A DNA stretch of 64,000 nucleotides from Thereva unica (Eukaryota; Arthropoda; Insecta; Diptera; Therevidae), in the NCBI GenBank assembly GCA_949987705.1, contig OX465281.1:99542326-99606325 (forward strand), read 5' to 3'. A model generated the notes under the pieces. That model was not told the DNA's origin. It saw only the letters and a program-made list of their open reading frames with translations, and did no database searches. The number at the start of each line of letters is the position of its first letter. Position 1 is the first letter of the stretch. This document shows positions 54,560-64,000 of the stretch, one piece after another. A program made the position numbers and the translations under genes.

Positions 54560-57500
54560 TCCACAAAATACTACTAAAGGGGGACCTCACGCGCCCGAAC
54601 CAAGTGTTCCACTCGTCACTCTTCCTCTAGACATAACCCTTAACGGCAAAGCTGACCTAGCAGTGGACACCGGCGCTGAGGTCAGTATATTAAAACATAA
54701 AAACTAAAGGATCCCAACTTACCAGATCCCACTAAAAAATGCACACTACAAACGCCATACGGCCAAGGAAAAACATTAGGGAGCTGTCAGGGGAACATCA
54801 TTCTAAACGCCCCCCTCCCATGCCCCTTCCAAATTGTGCAAAATACACAAGAAATCCCTAACGATGGCCTGTTAGGAAACGACTTTCTTTCTAAACATTG
54901 TTACGTCGAAGGCCCAAACCAAACACTACGATTTCCTCGCACGGAAATCAACCCAGTAGAAATTGCAACTCCATTACGCAATGGATCCGCCAAGTCAAAC
55001 CCTAGGGAGCAGCAGGAGCAAACCCAAACCAGGGAATCTCAACTCATAGTAGCTGAGATAAACCCCGGTGGTGTCTCCCAGGTAGCCTCAGAGAGGAATA
55101 CCAGCTGCCTATCTCTAGATGGTTCAAGGTTGGAAAACAACTCCAACGACTATGAGACCAATTCAGGCATATATAACGTGGCATTGGAGAAATCCATTCG
55201 CCTACCAAGCCGGTCTCAAATGGTGGTCCCCATCCCCCTAAGGTTAGAGGAGGAAATGCTCTGTGAATCTTACGAGCCGAGCGAAGGAGTATTCCTCGCC
55301 AATTCCCTCTTGCCAACTGGAACAAAAACAGTGTATGTTGGTCTCATCAACGTTAACACCCAACCAGTAGTCCTGACGAGCCTATCCCTTACGCTCGCCC
55401 CAATCAAAGACTACACGACTATTCATCTAGCCTCTAACAACAACCCTAAGCCTCCAAGGAATGCTAATGACGTATGTGAGTATCTTACAGGCTCTGAACC
55501 AGACGGTCTCAGGAACGCCAGTACCCCATCGTCATCTAACGCAAGGCTCCAAAGTATACCCAATAATGGTGCAATCCCGCAAGGTACATATACCCCAGGG
55601 AAAAAGGGCAAAAGTGAAGTTGGGAACGAATGAAAAGGAAATCGATTCCATCCGTCACCTGCGATACATATTCCCGGACCACGAGGATCCGGACCTTGAG
55701 CGTGAAACGCGTTTCAAACAGCTAGACGAGGAACTCGGTCTCGACCACCCTCTAACGACCGACGAGAAGCGGTCCATACGGGATCTTTGTTACGAATATG
55801 CCGACATATTCCACTTAAAAGGGGACAAGCTAATCTACACGGAAGCTCTAAGACACGAAATCCCCATGGTATACGACCAATACATTAATCAAAAAATGTA
55901 TAGACTACCGGAAACTCAGAGGCAAGTCATCAATGACCAATTAAAAGAAATGTTGGACAACGATATTGTCCAACCCAGTAAAAGTCCGTGGAACTCACCC
56001 CTACTAGTGGTACCGAAAAAACCGGGCCCCGACGGTGAGAAAAAATGGCGCGTAGTAGTGGACTTCCGCAAAATTAATGAAAAGACAATAGGTGATGCGT
56101 ATCCCTTACCAAGGATCGAGGACATCCTGGGCCAGCTCGGTCACTCGAGATACTTCTCTACCCTCGACTTGCCCAGTGGTTACCACCAGGTGCTAGTGGA
56201 ACCACAGGATCGCCCCAAGACGGCCTTTAGCACGAACTATGGCCATTATGAGTTCAAACGTATGCCGTTCGGGTTAAAAGGTGCCCCGGCTACGTTTCAG
56301 CTACTAATGAATTATGTCCTTACTGGTCTACAAGGCCTCGAATGCTTCGTCTACCTAGATGACATAGATGACTACCTTGAGGACCATAATTCCAAGCTAC
56401 GACGCATATTCGACCGGTTGAGGGAAAACAACCTCAAATTGCAATCGGAGAAATGCCAATTTTTGAAAAAGGAGGTAGTCTACCTGGGTCATGTATGTTC
56501 TGAAAAGGGACCCCAGAAAAACGGAGTGTGTACAAAACTTCCCGGCGCCCCGAACCGTCAGGCAAGTCCAGTCATTCTTGGGCCTTGCCAACTACTATAG
56601 AAAATTCATCCCAGAATTTTCTAAGATCGTACGCCCCCTAACCAATTTTCTAAGAAAGGGCGTGAAATTTTCATGGACACCAAAATGCGAGGAAGCATTT
56701 CAAACGGTGAAGCGTTCTTTTGTCTCCCCACCACTGCTGATATACCCTGATTTCGAAAAACCGTTCAATCTAACAACGGACGCCAGCAGTGAGGCACTCG
56801 GAGCAGTGCTCTCTCAAGGAATGGGAGGCCAAGACCAGCCCACAGCTTATGCAAGTCGCACTCTAAACAAGGCGGAGCGCAATTACTCCACCGTCGAAAA
56901 GGAGCTGCTAGCCATAGTATGAGCTGTTAAAAACTTCAGGTGTTATTTGATGGGTCGAAAGTTTACGGTCTATACAGACCATAAACCTCTCAAGGGAGTC
57001 TTCAACGTCAAGGACCCCCCAACTCGGCTCGTTAGGTTTCACCATAAATTGTCCGAATACGATTACCAAATTGAGTATAAACCGGGTAAATACAATACGA
57101 ATGCTGATGCTCTCAGCCGGATTCCCCAAGGAGCAGAAGAGCCCAATACCTTCACGGTGGAAGCTCTAATTCACCAACCTGGTGAACCCCTAATTATATC
57201 GCCCGAGAGAAACGGAAATACATTGCCTCCTAGTGAACGACCGAAACAATGCAATGCGGTCACAAGAGCTCAGGCACAAAAAATGCAGGATGAGGAAAAA
57301 GACGAACTCGTTCCAACTGCAGAAGCCCCCAATATCGACGAAGGGTCTAAAGAAACAGACTTTGAAACGGAAATTCCCCAACCCGTCGAAGCCTCCAAAG
57401 ATAGCTCCAGCGAGCTACGAAGGAAAGTTGAAGTGATTACAAGTCCCGAAGAAATCACTACAATACTGAAAGACTACCACGACTCCCCTTTCGGCGGACA

Positions 57501-58491
57501 CCAGGGAGTCGTTAAGACATATAATCGAGTACGTCGGAAATATTGGTGGAGACACATGTTCCGTGATATCACTCGCTACATAAGAAGGTGCAAGAAATGT
57601 CAAACCATGAAGGCCTCTAGACAATTCCGAATGCCCATGGTTATTACAGACATAGCAGAAAAGCCCTTCGAAAAAGTCTATTTAGACGTAGTAGGTCCCC
57701 TGGAAGAAACTCATTCCGGAAATAAATACATCCTAACCTTCCAGGATAACCTGACAAAATTCGTCGACTGGTATGCCATCCCCAATGGGGAAGCTCAAAC
57801 GGTAGCACAAATTTTCTTCGACGAAATCGTCACGCGCTACCGCATACCTAAACAGATAGTCACCGATCAGGGATCAAGTTTCCTGAGTGAACTCTTCAAG
57901 GGCGTATGTAGGCTCTTAAAAGTTAAAAAACTTCAGACCTCAGCCTACCATCCCCAGTCGAATGGTGCGCTAGAACGGGCTCATAGGCCCCTGATCGAGT
58001 ACCTACGCACCATTGTGGATGAGAGCCCAAACAATTGGGACCAGTTCTTGCGCACAGCAGCCTTCGTGTACAATAATAGCGTACACGAGGGGACCAAACT
58101 TACCCCCATGGATTGCCTATATGGTTTCGTTGCCGACGTCCCGTCCAACCTTAAACGCAACCCGGAGCCACTTTACAACCACGAGAGTTATTACCATCAA
58201 CTCCGGTATAAATTGCAAAAATCGTATGCCCTAGCCCGCAAGAACCTCCTTGCCAGCAAAAACCGCTCCAAGGCATATTATGACGGGAACGTACGCCCAC
58301 TCACACTTCACGTAGGGGATAAAGTCCTCCTACGTAACGAGGCCCGAAAACATAAATTATCCCAAATCTGGGTCGGCCCCTATACAGTAGTGTCAGTCCC
58401 AAGCGCTGTAAACACTACCATCAAAATAAATAGGAGATTGGTCACCGTCCATAATAATCGCTTGAAACCGTTTTACGAAAATAAAACGTAA
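54560..58491 (+). pseudogene. Errantivirus-like pol, broken
   Basis: The protease active site VDTGAEV is at about 54664, with a stop soon after (near 54705) and a frame change. The RT is at 55650-56500: WRVVVDFRKIN, FSTLDLPSGYHQ, FGLKGAPATF and a damaged YLDDI motif (56350) that lacks a few residues after it. A frame change follows near 56510. RNase H (LTTDASSEALGAVLS) is cut by an in-frame TGA at 56921-56923. The integrase is the best-preserved part (56947-58491), with an HHCC finger ending CKKCQTMK, the DDE core (VYLDVVG, VTDQGSSF, HPQSNGALERAH) and a GPY-like end. Replication enzymes of the element; inactive in this copy. Confidence 0.9.
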
Positions 58492-58696
58492 CTCTAAGCC
58501 ACCATTTAAGTCCTGCCTACCTACGCCTAATGGTGCTTTACGGTGTAAAACACTCAATTTAGACGGAAGGCAAACGGACAAAATACACAATACAATAATC
58601 ATACTAGTTTATGCCGGAATCACCGGCTATAGATAAATCAAATCAAAACGGTCGACCAAAACTAATCTCCTATTTATATTCTCATTACAGCGCACT

Positions 58697-60554
58697 ATGC
58701 GAACGCTGATTTTACTACTACTCATAAAAGTGACCGCAAGTGCGTCTGGACCCTTGCCATACACCATCACCCCAATAAAAACGAACGGGGTACTCTATGA
58801 ACTTCTAGGAGACTTATGGCTTTACCATCATGAGTGGAACCTACTAACTGAACTGGATCTCCACGAACTAAGCGTACACACGGCATTAGCCGAACAGGCC
58901 GAGGAAGCGGTACGCCTGTTATGCGCTGGTGACGGTTCTGCATCATGCCAGGCGCAGCAGATAAGTATACACTCTGTTATAAACCACATAAAACGGCGTA
59001 CCCAAACAATTAGGGAACTGGTTCCCCTCAAGCGATCTAAACGATCCCTATTTGACGGCATCGGACATGCCCTACACCTGCTATTCGGGACCATGGACGC
59101 TAATAACGAGGAAGAAGTCTACAGCCGGTTAGGAGAGCTGGAGACCAACCAAAAAGCTCTGAATGAACTGGAGAAGCTGCAGATTACGGTTGTCAACAAC
59201 ACCTTAAGGGAAATTCAAAAACCTCTAGCCGCCCTGCTAGAGCAACAACGAAATATAACGAGTCAGATAAAAACCCTGGACAATATAACAGAAGGGGTGG
59301 CAAAATCCCAAGTAAGACAGGGAATAGTCACAAACATCCTGTTCCTGGTCCTGGAAATCGAGTCCCGGCAAAGAACGATTCTAGATATAATAATAGCTAG
59401 TAAGAACAATAAAATACACCCCCTATTAATATCTGAGTCGTCTCTAGCGAACATTTACCGTAGAACTCACCCTGAGTGTGAAGACTGCCTGCCTCTCTTA
59501 CAACAGACCACCCGATTACAATCGCACATTATCGTAGATAAATTAGTAATAAAAATAACACTCCCCGTCTTAGATATTCCTAAAATGCAATATCACCAAA
59601 TCAGGTGCTTCCCCGTCCTCACCAAATCGGGACATTCTGTAGTACCAGACATCCCATATTCATATTTGGCATCAGATTTTAAATCTCAGCAGTTTGCACT
59701 CTTTGTCCAATCGGACACCACACATTTCTATAAAATTACGGGACATCTGGAAAGTAATACGTACGTGGGGCCATTACGGGACCCATTTACACAATACCCC
59801 GCAACCCAAGAGTGCGCCATAAGGCTCCGTGCTGATAAATTTAACTCCCTCCAACACCTGGATATATTCTCTCATATCGCCGACCAGGTTCAAAATCACC
59901 TGCAATAAAATGGTTCACGAAGTCCTTGCAATCCAACAAGGAATACTTAAATTAAACGCACCTTGCCAAGTAAAGACGGGAGATAGAACGATATTATACA
60001 ACGGCTTAGCAACCCAAACCAGCCGAGTGGTGCACGCACCTTACTTTCCGGTAATAAAAGAAACTAACTTTAGTACCCTCAACCTTGGAGTGCCATCGAT
60101 AACCTCCAATAGTACGATAAAATTACTCACAGGTGACGATACGAATAAGATTATCCAGGAAGGCACTAAGCCCCTGCAGGATATCTACTCGCAGTTGAAC
60201 CACCTAACATGGAAACGTACTCACACCCATTCAACGGCCGCCATCTCACTCAGCGGCATCCTAATAATGGTTCTCATAGGGTATACATGCTACAAAAGCA
60301 TACCACTGCTAGCGGCGATAGCCCGTTTTGCATGTGCCAGAAGGTCCGGAAATGCAAGTCCTCCGGATGAGAGAACCACCTCCGAGGACCAAATGGCTCC
60401 AGTCGGGGTCCCAATGCAACCGAAACCAACACACAACGCAGCCACGGCAGAACCCTCAGAACCCAGGCCGCTCAGGCGCTCACACACATTACCAAGGGCC
60501 TCTTCCATACAGCTAGTACAACCTGGGGTGGGGACCCCAACAAACCTAGGGTAA
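58697..60554 (+). pseudogene. Errantivirus-like env (F-type fusion glycoprotein), frameshifted
   Basis: 58697-59908 encodes 403 residues. There is a hydrophobic signal peptide in the first 18, and a furin-type site RSKR at 113-116 directly followed by a hydrophobic fusion-peptide-like stretch. A long heptad-rich helix comes next. This arrangement matches the fusion glycoproteins shared by errantiviruses and baculovirus F proteins. The remaining C-terminal part lies in another frame (to 60554) and includes a membrane segment of about 20 hydrophobic residues near 60250-60320 and a Pro/Arg-rich tail. A frame change near 59900 separates the two, so a membrane-anchored protein is not made. Confidence 0.8.
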
Positions 60555-60830
60555 AAGGAGCATAAGTAGGGATACGTTCAGACGGAGGTTTTCTTTCCCT
60601 ATATACCGTACGAACTTGTCACCAAGACTCAATAAATCTCAAATGTACCCTATCGAATGCGAGATCAGTGGCGTTTAGTTTAAGATTGCGCCATTCACAT
60701 GAATCAAATTCTCTCGAAGCTAGAACAAATATATTAATCGGTACGTCGATGTCGTGCGACGAATTTCAGATAAACTTAATATGAAAACGATTCCCCGATA
60801 TCAACAGAACTATTTATTAAAAAAAAAAAA
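60555..60830 (+). other. 3' sequence of the errantivirus-like element, ending in an A tract
   Basis: AAAAGGAG just after env could be a polypurine tract, but no copy of the presumed 5' LTR follows. CTATATACC and CTCAATAAATC occur at about 60600 and 60630. The segment ends in 13 A's (60819-60831) where the Helentron end begins. Confidence 0.45.
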
Positions 60831-61347
60831 AATTGGCAGTTATAGGGACTGCCGATAGAAGTGAAAACTTAGAACTTAGATGTTGAAATTCGATTCTTTT
60901 GAAGTAATACAAAATTCTATATTTCTTGAAAGGACTAAATCTTTTTGATTGCAGTATTTTCATTAGGACATTAACCAACTTATTAAAATATGTAGCACAA
61001 GTAACTGCGTCTTCATTAATAAGTGTACTTTTTTCTATAAAATTTAATGCTGCTGCATCTTCAACCGATATCTCAGAATTATTTTTTAAATTATAATTGT
61101 AGCATTTTTGACCATCCTATTTCATTCTATTGTAAAAAAGATACAATCGGGTTATGGTAACTAAAGTAAGAAATGAAAATGTTTGATTCAAATTTATCTA
61201 AGTATCGCATAAAAACCGCATCGATCGTCGTTTTATATTTGGTAGTACTAAGTTTCCGATCATTGGACATATTTAAATTAAGTGTTGCATTTAAAAATTC
61301 AATTAATGGTAGATTTTTATCATCTGCAAAGTTAATATTGAAGTCTC
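60831..61347 (-). mobile_element. Helentron fragment, 3' end, copy 2
   Basis: Nearly identical to 8901-9420, including the GGCAGT/ACTGCC hairpin (60835-60853) and the C-terminus of the endonuclease (minus strand, about 61103-61347: IEFLNATLNLNMSNDRKLS, then DAVFTRYLDKFESN). There are only a handful of differences, one being ATTCTATTG for ATTAGCATT near 61126. Homology ends exactly where the LTR begins at 61348. Confidence 0.75.
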
Positions 61348-61909
61348 TGTTTTTTGCCTCTTTCTTCCTTCCGTGGTTTGTCCTTGGTTGCTACACTCAC
61401 TCACACATTAAAAGATGTAGATTCAAAATAATAAAAACCACTTTAATTAATACACAATGAATTTGATATGATATAAATACAAGAATAATGAAAACACTTT
61501 AATTAATACACAATGACTTTAAGATAATATAAATTTTATAATAATTCTGACTGTAATTCTGACTGTTGCTTTCGCGGCGGCGTGGTACTCACTGCCCTCA
61601 CTGCCCAACGATGGTAGGTGCGTGCTGGCTGATTGGAATGATGAACCCGGGGGTTATTGCCGGTCACAACCTGTCGCAATTTCCCAACTGCTGAGCGTAG
61701 TTGTTTCAGCATTGGTTGATCTAATTATTGTTCTTCGTACTTGCTGATGGTTGCAGCCACGGGTTGTTCACTTTGTGGGACGTTGAACATTTGATGGTTG
61801 CAGCAACGGGTTGTTCACCGGGACGTTGAACATTTTGGGCCGCCTTGAAATATCTGTATTTCAAAGATAGAAAAAAAAATACTAATTAAATGGGGTTATG
61901 TGGCTGGCA
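61348..61909 (-). repeat. Probable 3' LTR of the glycoprotein-bearing element
   Basis: Starts TGTTTTTTGCC on the + strand at the exact point where the Helentron copy breaks off. A candidate inner end is CA at 61908-61909, followed by TTTCCTCC, i.e. a minus-strand polypurine GGAGGAAA. Length would be 562 bp with TG...CA ends. A direct repeat CACTTTAATTAATACACAAT occurs twice inside (about 61438 and 61494). The partner LTR is outside the window. Confidence 0.5.
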
Positions 61910-62057
61910 TTTCCTCCGAACCACAATGGATTCCTAGTGCAAGGAGTTATTTGATGGGCGCTCCGACTCGCCCCAGATTAGGGATATAGATAAAGGATAT
62001 GGAATGGAGATGAGTTTGTTTTTGGATAAAGGGGAGGAAAATGCAATGCAAGTTGGT

Positions 62058-64000
62058 TTATGCTTTAGAAATTAGTGATGGATATATTTTTGTTTGGCGT
62101 TGAAGTGAGTCTAATGTCACAGTGCTGCGACTTAACTCTCGAACTCCATTTGTCGGAAGTTCATTGGTCTCCTCTGCTGCTTGTTGAGGTGACTCGGTGC
62201 ACACCGACGTCAATTGTATGTTTGGTTCTTGATGAGATTGTCGCAAGTCTTTATGCACCAGATATGTGGTAAGTGTGTTACACGTTGCTGCGAGTAGCCA
62301 CCAGCTTTTTCCTCGGAGTGTAGAGATGAGCTTGGCGTTGATAATTACCCCTATGAGGTATTTAACTAAGCGTATTATGAGCCACAACCCAATGAATCCA
62401 GCAGATACTTGACCTAAAGTTGAGAATATAGACCAGGTTTGAAACAGATATTCCGATATTTGAGTAAAATGATGATTCGAGAAGAGGTGTAGAATGTTGA
62501 TATCCTGTTGATCTATGTCGTGTCCGACTAAAGCCTTGGTAACGATGTTCTCAATTGCTTGACGTTCTGAAGGGTACATTATCTGCTTTCGTAGGTCATT
62601 GACACTTTCATAAGAGTATATTCCAGATTTAATCAATTCATGAGGATCATTATATTTCCACGGGATATCTTCTGATGGTTTTAGTGACTCGGGTGACTCT
62701 AAGCGATGGATTTGTGGCGAAAATCCATACCAGGTTCCGTGTAGAAAATAAGTTGAGGTAAGGGTCGACGAGCAAGGTATCTCCGTACCAAATTCTTGGA
62801 GCAGATGTGTTATCGGTGTGATGAAGAAGCTTCGATTTTGATATGTGACGGGGAGCTCGCTAAAACACCGTTCGGTTTTTCGGATTATAACTTCGACTGC
62901 TTGACATTTGATGAGGTAGAAGACTTCTCCTCTTGATATGGCGGTATACCCTGGCTCTTTCATTCTCATGAAAGCAAATTCTGTGGGATGTTGATGGGCT
63001 GCGACTAGCTACGTTTTTAAGACCTCCCTTTCAAGTTCACATTTCCTTTTCAGGAGATTAAGGTAGAGCGTCTGGATTTGCGCCTTTATGTGACGTTCTA
63101 CATAAACAAATTTGGCATTGATATAAGTGAACAAGTCCAACCCTTTTGTGTTCATTGGCTTCTTAATAAACGGGTAACCATGTCGTGACTTCTTCACAAT
63201 GACTAGACGAGGATGCTCCGTTTGATATCCGTCATAGTGGCATACCGAGATTGGTTTTACTGTCTCTAGTGCAAAAATGACTTCTCCAACGCTTACTGTG
63301 TATATGGTGTGAGTTTCTTTTCTATATACATCCAAGCTTTGTGCTTTGGTAGCATTTCCTTGATAGAGTACATTATAACCCACAGCTTCACATCCTACAT
63401 CTGTAAGCAAATTCCAAAAACTGATACCGTACTCAGGGTCGATACACCTGCCCTTCATATAAGGACATACTAAATTGTTACGAAGTATAATTTCGTCATT
63501 ATTCAAGTGCGCACTACCGTTGTAGTCCATTATGGTCACTTCCATGGCGTGAATGACTATAACGTCGTTCCACGACGTTTGTCCATAGGTGTATGTTGTG
63601 CCTTGGCAATTGCCTTTGGGGTCAACTGTTCCAGCAATAACTTCGGTGAATCGGGTGGGTGAGTTGGTCTTGATACCTGCTATAACTTGGTTGTTTTGCA
63701 GTTCTAACGTACCAAATTGATGTATTTTAATACAGGTTTCTTTAGATATTTCCATTATGAAGGTACTTAGCCCTCCCGGGACCACAGAAAGGTGACTGAA
63801 TATACCGCAATAATACACCGATTGCAAAACATTAATTTTACATTGGTATATATGGACAGAGGTAACTTCATTTAGTTCTAAGAGCTGTATATCCTCCTCC
63901 TCGTATTTAGTAGTCGGATTTTCAATATTGCATGGTTCGACATTTAATAAAGAAATCACTGTTTTATTTATTTGCTCATGACCACAGTCGTAAGCAATTA
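62058..64000 (-). pseudogene. Chuvirus/mononegavirus-type glycoprotein, one in-frame stop, runs off window
   Basis: The minus strand is open from the window edge to 62058 in one frame except for a single TAG at 63009-63011. The N-terminal part (63009-64000) has regularly placed Cys residues, N-glycosylation sites and ISLLNVEPC and YYCGIFSHLSVVPGG motifs. These resemble the ectodomain of glycoproteins of Jingchuvirales (chuviruses), a class-III-like fusion fold. The C-terminal part (62058-62969) ends with a membrane segment near 62330-62400 (GFIGLWLIIRLVKYLIGVII) and a short cytoplasmic tail. Such genes are known as env-like captures in BEL/Pao LTR elements, which fits the LTR at 61348. The pol gene is not in the window, so the host element is inferred. 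Confidence 0.65.

Larger units (their letters stand above)
51481..60830 (+). mobile_element. Errantivirus-like endogenous retrovirus, degraded
   Basis: Plus-strand gag, pol and env in retroviral order, with a primer-binding site at 52092. The presumed 5' LTR ends at 52091. Its start is not resolved: AGTTATAACAG at 51667 is one candidate, and the tandem repeats further left could belong to it. No matching 3' LTR is present; after env the sequence runs to an A-rich tract and then a Helentron end. Every gene is broken at least once, so this is an old copy. Confidence 0.85.

Noticed and set aside
57233..58234. Plus-strand frames alternative to the integrase region
   Set aside because: They overlap the well-supported pol frame and lack any domain.

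Overview
The window looks like a piece of an insect chromosome, most likely a fly (Diptera). It is intron-bearing eukaryotic DNA packed with transposable elements of insect type: gypsy/errantivirus LTR elements, LOA-, RTE- and CR1/Jockey-like non-LTR elements, hAT, Transib, Helentron and many short inverted-repeat elements. I can support only one pair of ordinary host genes. They encode a twin-CX9C mitochondrial protein of the COA4 type and a peptidyl-tRNA hydrolase of the Pth2 type. Both are on the + strand at 47672-48338, and one base separates the stop of the first from the ATG of the second.

Layout, left. 1-2466 is a minus-strand Transib (RAG1-related) transposon with a recognisable intron. 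2554-3845 holds fragments of a gypsy reverse transcriptase and a non-LTR element. 4085-6220 is an RTE-like element split by two short inverted-repeat elements, followed by a degenerate tandem repeat. From 6763 to about 20712 there is a nested stack built on one minus-strand CR1/Jockey-like element. A hAT element (7268-10423, exact 8-bp target duplication) sits inside it and itself contains a Helentron piece. A 1.28-kb palindrome (10525-11807) and a young, coding-intact Gypsy LTR retrotransposon (14441-20673, two mismatches between its 497-bp LTRs) are also inserted in it.

Layout, middle. 20716-30120 is mostly non-autonomous inverted-repeat elements, several with clean 3-bp target duplications, plus a Helitron helicase scrap, a second copy of the non-LTR element seen at 2890-3845, a second long palindrome and an LTR-element gag fragment. 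30919 to about 35160 is a LOA-type non-LTR element with a DUF4780-like ORF1 and an ORF2 with endonuclease, reverse transcriptase and RNase H. 35-47.6 kb again carries inverted-repeat elements and a second hAT (40181-44211). One small element ends about 110 bp before the COA4-like start codon.

Layout, right. After the host gene pair come a broken non-LTR element (48.4-50.5 kb), AT-rich tandem repeats, and a degraded errantivirus-like endogenous retrovirus with gag, pol and a furin-site env (about 51.5-60.8 kb). A second Helentron end follows, into which an LTR (61348-61909) has inserted. That LTR belongs to a minus-strand element whose visible gene is a chuvirus/mononegavirus-type glycoprotein running off the window edge.

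The genes do not form a pathway. The window mainly records repeated insertion, and the nesting gives relative ages. The points I consider most worth checking are the one-base-spaced COA4/Pth2 pair, the captured viral glycoprotein with a single stop, the dense set of elements with 3-bp target duplications, the two Helentron ends sharing one terminal hairpin, and the Transib copy with an RSS-like heptamer.
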